Positions 21,501 to 32,100 of a DNA stretch of 64,000 bases are shown in pieces. The translations under genes and the position numbers were made by a program. The stretch is taken from assembly GCA_027625915.1 (NCBI GenBank), contig JANTQA010000032.1, positions 14,896,001 through 14,960,000 of the forward strand, given 5' to 3'. The notes beneath the pieces are model-generated. The model did not search any database and was not told where the DNA came from. It saw only the letters and a list, made by a program, of their open reading frames with translations. Within the stretch, counting starts at the first letter, position 1; the number at the start of each line of letters is the position of its first letter. The stretch comes from Anaeramoeba flamelloides. Taxonomy: Eukaryota > Metamonada > Anaeramoebidae.

Positions 21501-23641
21501 AATGAAAGCCACATTTGAAAAATGAAAAAAATCTGAAACAAAATTTGTATCAAGAGTAAAATTTGAATTCCTATATTTTGTTGTAATTAAATTTTTTTTT
21601 TGTGCGAAAGTAAGCGATATTTTTGAAGTAATTTTGATTCGGATTTTGTTATTTATACTTAATTTGATTAAGGGCTTTCCGAATTTTACAGTCAGTGGAT
21701 ATTTCTTTTATTACTTTTTGAATTTAAGGAATTTAAAGTCAATAGATCGCTTTTCAATTTAGGATTTTTTTTTGGAAAATTTCCCGACTGGAAAATGCAT
21801 TTTCTTCTTTCCAAATTTGAACTTCTACTAAAAAGGTTTGGAAACTAAAATTTTCTGGCTTCACTATGCCTCTTAACTTTATTTCCAAGCCTGGTAAAGT
21901 TTAGGATAAGGGTATAATTATACTTGAATATAACGAGAAATGTGAGTGAAGTAAAAGGTAAACAATTTTGATTTTAATTTTGTCCTTGATTTGTTCAAAA
22001 ATTCATAAATTTTTTTTGTTCAATCCACTTTAAAAAAGGTGAGAATTATAAATGTTTTAATATATTGAACTCAAATTGTTTCAAAGGATGAGTCAGTATA
22101 TTTGAGAAACACATTTTAAATCTTTTATTACCATTTTGGAAAAAAAGTAAAACAAGGTTTTTCATTGGGAACATTACTGAAAATGAAAAGTAAAATCAAT
22201 AAAAAGAAGAAACCAATTAACTTCAAAGAAGAATCCATTAAATTATTTTCAATCAAAACCCAACAAATAAAATTTAAATCCACTCTTCTCGAAATTGTTG
22301 GTGTGGTTTTGGAGATCCCAAAAATAGTCAATTTTTTGAACAAATTTTTAATGATTGATCAATCAAAGAAAAACCAATTCCCAAAAGATAGTATTAAAAA
22401 AACTGTTATTGTGCTGAATACTTCATTTTTTATTTATTTATTTATTTATTCTTTTTTTAATTGATCTTACTTTTGAATTTTCCGTAAGGTTCCCAATTTT
22501 AAATCGTGTTTCACTTTTTTAAAACATCTAAAAAATGATTTCAATTCAAATTTAAAATTTTAAATATTCCATTGCCAAATAAATAATTAAATGGTTTGTA
22601 CTGAAGAACGGATCCAATTACGATCGGCTTTGAGCATAAAATTCGAGTATTCCTTCAGAATGTTGTTAAATTCTCATTTCAAACAATTTTATTTTATCTC
22701 AAAATACCAATCAGTAAGGGCCAAATTAATTTGTCAATTTTTGTTTTAATTGGTTTGTGGGTGTTTTGTGATTAAACTGGAATTATTGATAAAAGCATTT
22801 TAAAAAAGTGTGAGAAAGAAAGTTTTTCAATAAAGACACTTCAAAATAGATCTGTTGAAGTTTGTCAAACGTTTTAAGACACACTTTTGAAAACTTTTTT
22901 GAAAAGCACACAAAAAGGATTTTTTGGGAAATTGATTGAAAAATTATCGTTTATAAAAACGAAAATAGTGGCATTTGTATTTAATTTTAGTGTTTTTTTT
23001 TGTATTGTCATTTTGAAAAATAAGAGATCGCAAAGACTTTCGTTTTTTTTTTTTTTTTTGGGTAAAGCACCAACAAAATAAACAATAATAAAACATTCTT
23101 TGTTTTTGTTTGGAAATTTGGTGGAAAAAATTTTGATGTGAGGAAGTTATCTCCCCTTACCTTTTAACAATTTGTGTATTAAATGAGAGCAATTGTTTTT
23201 TAGTTGTCAACAAATGGAATAAAAGTAAAGAAAAGAAGAATATTTTTGAAAATTTTGCAATTATTTGCTTGGTTTATCATAATAAATATCAACAAACATT
23301 TTCAAACCAAAAAATACCCAGTGTGGAACGAATAAAAAAAATTGTTTATTATCTCAAAGGTGTTGTTTCTTGTTTTTGAAATTATGAAAAGAAAGTAAGA
23401 TTTTGAAAACGATCCAAAAAATAAAAGAAAAAAAAAAAAAAAAAACACAAACCCATATTTGTAACTTAACGAAATAATCACCAAGATCAACCTCATAGTT
23501 TGTATAAGTTGCGCCGATTGTACTTTCTATTTTTTCTGAGAATGTGTTGTTTACAAAACGAACAACCATTGACGATTTACCAACAGCAGATTCCCCCAAC
23601 AACACAACTTTAAATTGGAAAACATTTTTTTTTTCAGTCAT
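18508..23641 (-). CDS. RAB5: Rab5-type small GTPase
   Basis: Three exons on the minus strand: 23453-23641, 19470-19510 (41 nt) and 18508-18898, giving 206 residues. Introns are GT-AG and phases agree; the split codon ATG rebuilds PMYYRGAKG. G-boxes: GESAVGKS (16-23), Thr41 in ESTIGATY, DTAGQERYHSL (64-74), NKID (122-125) and SAK (150-152). ESTIGA, DTAGQERYHSL and MYYRGAKGA are Rab5-family signatures. The C-terminus GGCC is a double-cysteine geranylgeranylation site, preceded by six Asn. Rab5 drives early-endosome fusion. Gln68 is the usual catalytic glutamine, so GTP hydrolysis should be normal. The middle exon has only 14 codons and is easily missed. Rab21/22 are possible alternatives but fit less well. 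Confidence 0.94.
20915..21480 (+). repeat. Interspersed repeat family F, copy 2 (uninterrupted)
   Basis: The cleanest F copy, starting near TTTTCCAGTCAAATGCACC and ending near GACGGAAACAAAGTTTA. It provides the pre-insertion sequence for the MITE in F copy 1 and for the small element in F copy 3. Confidence 0.65.
22134..22524. mobile_element. MITE family M4
   Basis: About 390 bp with diverged inverted ends: GGAAAAAAAGTAAAACAAGG at the left, and AAAAAAGTGAAACACGATTT when the right end is read in reverse. Both are followed inward by ATTGGGAAC(A/C)TTAC, the subterminal motif also found in M3. Non-coding. Confidence 0.6.
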
Positions 23642-26100
23642 GATATTTAAAAAGTTTGATTAATTAAAAAATAAATCTTGACTTGGAAAATAAATCATAT
23701 GTACAATCTACACTATGTTAAAGTGGATTACTGGGTAAGTGGTATGTCAATTTATACCATTATTATATTTTGATAACAAGTGTTTTCTATCAAATTTTCT
23801 GAATACTGTTAAAATCAAATTTTCAAAATCAAAATTTTATCCTAAGACTCAATAAGAAAGACAAATCCAAAAAAAGGTTCAAAAAATTATTTCTAATTGA
23901 ATTTGAGAAGAATTTATTTTTTTCAAGAAATAAGGTAGCTTATTATTTAGTTTGAAAAGAAAATTGTAAAAGTATTTATTGAAAAATGACAGTATTTATC
24001 TTTTTGGTATGAGTACTCTGATAAGTAAAGAATTTCACCGAATTTTGTGCTAAAATTGGTCCATAAATGTATTGTATGTTTGTTTCAACATCTACCATCT
24101 CTTTTGAGATATTTGTTGCTAGATCTGGCATGCTTAACAACATTTTTATACTAAAAAATATTTTTGATTAAATAGAAAGTTTTTGCTTTACTTCTATCTT
24201 AAAAGGAAGAATTTTCTTAATTTATCTATATAGATCTTCTTATGTTTGTGATCAGAATAAAATGAAAAGAAAATCTTGTAATTTATGTCAAAAATATTTC
24301 AATTTAGAAATCGTTGAAGAAATCGATCATTTTGTTATGAGACTGCACATTCTATAAAGAAAATCGAACAATTTGGATTAAAGATTTAATTCAATTAACA
24401 AAAATAATCAGAATAATATCTTTGATATGATTTAAAATAAAGAATTATAATTCGTTTTGTCATTGGTTAATCATAACGAGAATTATTTCTTTATTGAAAT
24501 TTCTAAACAAAAATTTAGAAATTAGGGAAGTGCCGTCGAGTGCAATAGAGTGCCTAGGTTTTCTATTGATTTTCCAAATAAACAGAAAACTCAAGAAAAA
24601 AAAATGCCTGGGTTTTCCAGAATTCAAAAGAATAGAGTAAACTCTCTGATTTTACTCTATTTTTATGAGTTCTGGAAAACCTAACCTCGAGGACTGTAGA
24701 ATGTCGTAGAATGCCAGGGATGTGCCTAGGTTTTTTTTTTAATTTAAGAAAAAAACTGATAATTAAATAAATGTTTGGTTTATTTACTAAATTAAAAAAA
24801 AAAACTAATAGTGGTAAGATGGAATTAATTTTCTCTCTTCAAAATCAAAAAAAAAATGAAAATAAAGTTTTTGGGGTTGTGATTTCTTTGTAAAAAAAAA
24901 ATATCATTTTTTTATTACATTCAGAATATCTTGATTAATTAATGTTGTGGTTGGCATTTCAGATACCTCATAAATTTTCAAATTAGGCAACTGATTTTTT
25001 AAATAAGAATTGATAACCACTTCCAAATTCCATATTCTGGAATTGGACATTTTTTATTCTTTCTTGAAAATACTGTGGTGTAAATATCACACGTTGACAA
25101 CCTTTAACCCATTACCAAAATTAAAGACAAGTTTTTTTTTCAGACTTGAGTATTTGAAGATGGGAAGACACTTATATCGACTTGGTTCATATTCAAATTG
25201 GCCTTTAGTGGTTAGATCTTTGATTAATCAAAATGCCTCATAAAAATTAAATGCTTTTGTTTCACAAATTTTTACTTATTTACAAAATTATCTTACATTA
25301 AAATGATTTTTTAATAAAAATTCAAAAAAAGATCATTATTCTCATTTTTTTTGTCAAAAAATTACCTTTTAATCTTTTTTAATCTCCATAATTCTTTATT
25401 AAAATGTATTTAAAGAACCATATTTCTTGTTTATATACTGTTTCCATCCTATTAGTAGATTTCTTTACTTTCTATTGTTGGCCAATATTCTTTCAATGTT
25501 CGTAAAGGATTAAAATAAAAAACACGGGTTATTTACACCACTGTAGTTCTGATGAGACTTTTTTGTTTTCAAATTGGTAATTGACCTATGACTCTTTTCT
25601 TTTTGATTGGGAAAAGTGAATAATTATTCAAGAAGGTAAATAAATTAATAAAATTATTCTCTTAGAAATAAAACTTTTAAGAAAGATCAGAAAGAATTTT
25701 TCGAGTTTTTTCTTTTCTTAATTCTGAAAAAATTCTTGAAGTCGAAAAGGAAATTTAAAGTCAAATATCTGAATGAAACAACAAAAAGTTCGAACTTAAT
25801 GGAAATGTAATTTCCAAATTGAATTCTTCTCTTCAGACCAATTCCCTATGTAGCTTAGCAAAAGTAAATTTTTTTACATATTTTTGAAAACAGATAAAAT
25901 TCTTATGTCCTTTGATTGTCAAGATCTTCTTCAAATGAACTTGGTTATATCATTAGTCATGTTAAAAAAAATTCAGAAAAATGTCAAAAGCAGCAAAATA
26001 TTTCCGAATTATTCAAGCGTATTTTTCAAAAGTGAAATTTTTCAACATTCATTTTTTTTACTCTTTTCTGAATTTTATTTTACTTTTACAAAAAAGACAC
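23642..26100. other. Intergenic between divergent Rab5 and BRSK-type genes
   Basis: Should contain both promoters, but no conserved promoter element is recognisable. Hairpin array B lies at 24528-24809. A frame at 25137-25243 preceded by a T-run and CAG looks exon-like but matches nothing I know. Confidence 0.45.
24528..24809. repeat. Hairpin array B
   Basis: Leader AAGTGCCGTCGAGTGCAATA then GAGTGCCTAGG, half of a beta hairpin, a complete gamma hairpin (24610-24684), a second degenerate leader (TGTAGAATGTCGTAGAATGC) and an alpha hairpin (about 24725-24807). Confidence 0.75.
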
Positions 26101-29100
26101 ATGTCTATTCAGTCAATTGGTCCCTATATATTTGGTTTGTTCTCAACATTTCAGATTTGGTTTTTGACTGGAATTTTTTTTTTTTTTCACAAATTGGAAT
26201 TTCTGAAAATATTATTTTTTTCTCATACAAAAACAAATGAAAAAAAAAAAGGAAAAACTTTAGGGTCTGGTAGTTACTCCAAAGGTTTGATTTGTGTTTT
26301 TATATTTTTTAATTGTTATGTTCCTTAGACTTGTTCAAGAGTTTTCCTTATAAAAAAAAATTAAACCCAAATGAACTTAATAACATCACAAATAAAAATC
26401 TACTGTTACCAATACCACCGAACATTCCAAAGTAAAATTAGCAACACACTTCAAAACAAAACAACAAGTAGCAATCAAAATCGTCTCAAAAAAACAACTT
26501 TTATCAAAACCAGCCAATATTGAACGAATGCGGAGAGAAATTTCTATCCAAAAATTAATCAAACACCCTAGTGTACTCAAAATATATGATGTGTATGAAA
26601 CAGAAAGGAATTTATTTTTGGTTCTTGAATACATTTCGGGAGGTAATTACTTTTCAAATATTTTCTTGTTAATCTATCTTTGAAAAATTCCTTTTTGTTG
26701 ATCTCTTTCTTCGTCACAAAAAAAAAAAAAAATATTTTTTGAACTCTTTTTGTCCTTTCTTATTGGAAAAATTATTTGCATAAGCTTTTATTTGAATGTA
26801 GAATTATCAAATGAAAGAAAATTGAAAATGACAAACGTTTTGTCTGTAAATTTAAATCTTCCAATCTTTCATATTAAACACAAAAAAGGAAATATTATTT
26901 TCCAGTCTATTTATTAGGAAATTTTTTTTTTCCAATATTGAAAATTAAATATTTTGAAGCTATTTGGAGATTGATATTAAAAGAAAAAAACCTCACCACA
27001 ACCAAAAAGGAATTCAGAAAATCCACCCTTGTAATTTTTTCAGCTATCCTGGTTTTAATTTTGCAACGGATCAATTTGACATTAGTATCTTTTCCATTTT
27101 AGAATATCACCTTTTCAATATTAGAAAAGTTTAAATTTCATCTCAACAAGAAAAAATTCTTTAAATAGACTCAGTCTTTGGAGTTATAATATCAAACCAA
27201 AGAGCAAATCGTAGTTTTCCTTCCAGAAAGTCTTTAGTTAAAGTCAAATAAGAAAACCCAAACTAAAGTATAATTTCCATTTCTTGTAACCTGAGATAAC
27301 TATAAATAAATATTGAAATTTCAACAGCTCTTTTTTTTTGACTCTTTTCAAATTTATCCAACTCTACTTATTCAAAAGACAAGGGAATTGATTTAAAAAT
27401 ATAATTCGTCTTTTGAGAGAAAATTTAAACAAAATCCCCTTTAAAAATTATATTGGATTTAGAAGCATTCTTTGAAAAAAGCATTAAGATCTACAAAACT
27501 TATTGTGTAAAAAAAGTTATAGGGAGTCAAGAAAAAAGAATGAAAAAAATACTGTCAGTGATCCAAATAATGTGTACCAAACATCTATAATCCATGTTTC
27601 AAAATACTGATAATTTCAAATAAATATTTGAAAATTTTCACTTCAAGTTCCATATTTCGATTTTTTTTACAAAAGCTTTGAAGAAAGTATTTTATGCATC
27701 TCAATGTTAAATAACTTTGTAAAATTGGTTGTGATTTTCTAGGTTCTTTCTCTTGAGTTTTTTTAAAAGCTAAGATGAGAAATTAGAAAAATGGGAAATC
27801 GATCAAAAAATTTTATACAATATATTTGAATTTATCAGTATAATCCAGATTTTTTTTTCTTCTTGTTCCAATGAACATCCAATTTACTACCCAGTTGTAT
27901 ACCTACATTAAACTCAATTTTGAAGGCAAATACCTTGATTTTTTTACAAAATTTTAAATTATTAATTAAATTTGATAAAATTTTTTCTTAATTTTCTCAA
28001 TTTTTATTAATTTTTTTCAATTTTCAATTGAAAAAATAAATAATTCTTTTTTTTTGAGATAAATTTTCTAATTAGATCCTTTATTTTTAGTATTTTTTTT
28101 TTAATTATAAAATAACAGTAGTAGAACTTTAAGAAATCAATACCAGATTTACATTTGGTTTATTGTTGGTTTCTTTGATCTATTAATGTATAGTAGGGAA
28201 AAAAATACCGGACATGAAAAAAATCCCGGACAAGATTTTTAATTGTGGGTATTAGTAAAATTTTTGTCTAATTTCAATGAAATCCTTATTATAAATAACC
28301 AATTTTTTTTATGAGATTAGTAATAAACCTACCTAAAGTCCACCAAAGTAAGGTGTCTCTAGAATACTCGAGTAATTGCTTGATAGCCATATGTTGATCA
28401 ACTTTTTTTGAAAAATAATCGAGTTTTATTGAGGTTTACTAGAGTTTGGAAAATGATAATTTTTCTTCTTGTTTTTTGATTGATTGAATGGTGTTTTGAA
28501 CAAGTGTGATTTCATCAATCATCATTCTAATAAGTGGGGGGAGTTATAATTGAAAAAGTTCGATTCTTAAAAAAAGGAATTTGATTGTAAATAAAAAGAA
28601 ATTACACAATAATTTTACTAATATTCACAATTAAAAATCTTGTCCGGGATTTTTTTCATGTCCGGTATTTTTTTCACTACTCTATAGTGGTTTTTTATAT
28701 AAATAAATGGTTTTTATTTTGAAACATGGATTAAACTTTTCCGAACCCGTTATTTGCACAACAGTAAATATCAAAAAATAATTTGTTGTCTTTTAAAAAG
28801 CTGACATTACATTAACAAAACAAACATTAAAACAAAAAAAAACATCAAATATATTTGAAGATCTTCATTCTAAAAGTTAAAAAGAAGACATTAAATTTTT
28901 ATACTTTTTGAAAAAGCGAATCACCGAAATCACAGAAACCTATAGCACAAATTTTGATAAATTGTTGAGTGTTATTTCTCATGATTCCATTTAGTCACTT
29001 TGGCATTTTACTAATTACAAATTAATTATCCAAAATATCAGAAAAATACTAAACTTTGAAATTATTGTAAACTAAAACATTTTAGGTTTCTGTGATTTTC

Positions 29101-32100
29101 AAATTGTTTATAAATAGATTTTTTACTAAGAGTTTTATTTTGGAAAAAATATGTTGCTTTTTCACACCTCATAAAATACCTTTTTTAGCAAAAAATAAGT
29201 TGTTTATTATTGAAAAAGAAAATTAAATCCAATTTTTTTGTGAAGAGTAATAAAATTTGATTTCAATTCATAGATAAAAGTCTTTAATCTTTTAAAAAAA
29301 TGAGGAATTGAAAAAAAAAATTAATCGATTTTAAATCTTTCAGTATATTAGTGGAACTTTTATTCTCCCCAAATATTGAAAATAAAGAATTTAAATAGTT
29401 TAGAAATAAATTATTGTGAATGTTTGTAAGGATGGATGTTCTAAACGAATTCTTCATATAAAACACAAATAAAGTCATTCCATTTTGGTTAAGATTCTTA
29501 CGATCCTTTATCCAAAGATTAAAATAAAAAATAAAAACAAAAAAACTCACCTTTTTTTGAAAAAAAAATTTATTTTAATCGTTGGATAAAGGATCGTAAG
29601 AATCTTAACCAAAATTAAATGACTTTATTTGTGTCGTATAAATGAAGAATTCGTTTAGAACGTCTATCCTAAAGGGACAAACATTTTTTAAAAAAAAATG
29701 AAATCTTTTCTGGATCCAAAAAAATTTTTTAAAAATTGTTTTTTGCCAATCGGATTCATGAAATGGATGATTTAATCTCATGTAATAAATCTATAAATAT
29801 GAATCTATTTTTTGATATCATAATTTTAACATATTTCCAATATATAAACTAAAAAAAGTGAACAATTATTATTTATTTTTCAACAATTAAGTTAATTCTT
29901 GAAAATTTATGTATTATATATTTAAATAATATATAAAAAAGGATTGATTTTGAAAGAAAAGTTTTAATTTTGTTATTATTTTTAATTATTAATATTTTAA
30001 CACAAATATCAACAAATTACATAAATAAAGGTAAGGTAAATTTCAAAAATAGGGGCAGATTTTTCATCGGAAAAAAATTTGTTTAATTATTATTTTTTCC
30101 TTGAATAATGATGTTTTTTACTCGAGGGATTAGAGATAATAATTAATATAGAAAAATAAATAAAAATATAATTGAAATCAATTTATTTTTTTAAAAGACA
30201 AACGAAAAAAGAAAATAATAATAATAATAAATTTCGCACCTAATTTTGAAATTTGACTTATAGGTGATTAAATAAATTAAAATTTGATAGAAGTTTAACA
30301 AAAGTTATCAATTAAATCCAGATCTATTAGGTGTGTTTCATGTTTTTTGATTTTTTTTTAATACACAGTTTTTAAATGAGATAAAGCCAAATTAATAAAT
30401 AGTATTTTATAAAATATTATTACTCTTGGAATTAATATTGGGTAGAAGAAACTTTTCATGGAACAATAATTTTAATAGTTAAAAAATAGTTTTTATAACA
30501 ACAAGAAAATGAAAATAGCAAAAAATTAAAAAAAAATTAAAATTTTACTAACTTGTGGATGAACGAAGAAATTTTATTTGGGGTATTTTGTCTTCTGTGG
30601 TAAAAATTTTATAAAAAAAATTAAAAAGTGGTAAAAAATGATCAAAAAAAAAAAACAATACTACCATTTAATCAAGAACATCTCAAAATCACAACCCACA
30701 ATACTTATGGTTAAACTATTTTAGTTTGATAATTGATCACGAATGTTGGTTTCAGGTAGTAGTTGTTTAATTATTGTTTATTCTTTTTTTCTTTTTGATC
30801 AAATTTTATTTTCCTCCCTTGATATTTTTTTTCTAAATTTTTTCTTTTTTATTTTCAAGTTAACAATAAATTTATGTTTCAGTATCCCAGTATTAACAAG
30901 GAACCACTTGATCTTTTTCGTTTGTAATTCTATTTACTAATATAAAGGAGATTTCAACCAGAGAAAAAATGTAAACAAATTAAAACAAATATTTATATTC
31001 ATTTTTTTTTTTTTGGATCTTATTTTTTAGCGGCTTCTAATATAAACAATAACGAGTTTTATAATATTACCAACAATATATTATTTTAATCTTTTGACAC
31101 ATTACCGTTATTTACTATAACCTTAAACAATTAAAAATCTAAAAAAAAATCACAAACAAAATAACAAAAAACAAAATTTACAATAAAAAGGCGAATTATT
31201 TGATTATATTGTTGAATGTGGGAAGGTACCACCCACCCAAGCAAGATTTTTTTTCCAGCAAATCATATATGCAGTTGAGCATATTCATTCCTTTTCAATT
31301 ACACATAGAGATTTGAAACCAGAAAATTTGTTATTAGATTCGAATTATAATATAAAAATTATAGATTTTGGAATGGCCAAAATAATGGAAACTGGGAATT
31401 TACTTGATACTGCATGTGGATCACCTCATTATATATCTCCCGACGTTTTAAAAGTAAAAATTCAATTATTATTATTTTTTTTTTTATTTTGAAGGGAGGA
31501 AATTAATTTCCTCTTATGGCCGTTAGGTTTTTTTTAATTTTTGAAATAAACCGAAAATTTATTTAATTTTCAGTTTATTTCTTAAATTAAAAAAAAAACC
31601 TAGGCACACTATGGACACTTTTGTTAGGTTTTCTTGATTTTTCTGTTTATTCTGAAAATCTATCGATTTTTCGGTTTATTTCTTAAATTAAAAAAACCTA
31701 GGCACTTCCCGTTCGGTTTTCCAGAATTTAAAAGAATCGAGTAAAATCTCGATTTTTCTCCATTATTTTGAATTCTGGAAAACGACCGTTTGATTTTCTT
31801 GAGGTATCTGTTTATTTGGAAAATCAATAGATTTTCCTTAGGTTTTCTTGAGTTTTCTATTTATTTCGAAAATCAATAGATTTTCCTTAGGTTTTTTTTA
31901 CTTTAGAAATAAAACAGAAAATTTATTAAAATTTTCGGTTTATTTCTAAAGTAAAAAAACCTAGAACGCTTCAAAAATAAAATAAAAAACTCAAAAAAAC
32001 CTAGAACAATTTAAAACCACAAGAAAACCCCCAAGAAAACATATTCACTCTATAACACTTAAAAACTCATGAAAACTTATGCGCTCAATGGAACTTGAAG

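Larger units (their letters stand above)
19511..23452 (-). other. Giant intron 1 of the Rab5 gene
   Basis: A 3,942-bp intron immediately before the DTAGQE exon. It contains repeat family F copy 2 (20915-21480) and MITE M4 (22134-22524). Several short open frames inside it show no recognisable protein. Confidence 0.85.
26643..31190 (+). other. Giant intron 3 of the BRSK-type kinase gene
   Basis: A 4,548-bp intron between the EYISGG and ELFDYIV codons, splitting a glycine codon. It carries MITE M2 copy 2 (28193-28680), a foldback element (29422-29682), repeat K copy 1 (30012-30260) and repeat J copy 1 (30655-30960). Confidence 0.85.

Noticed and set aside
22165-22464. 99-codon plus-strand frame in the Rab5 intron
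   Set aside because: Lies wholly within MITE M4 and shows no protein features.
23976-24143. 55-codon minus-strand frame beginning MLLSMPDLATNISKEMVDVE
   Set aside because: It has more protein-like composition than its surroundings but is short, matches nothing I recognise, and lies in the Rab5/BRSK intergenic gap without clear splice partners.
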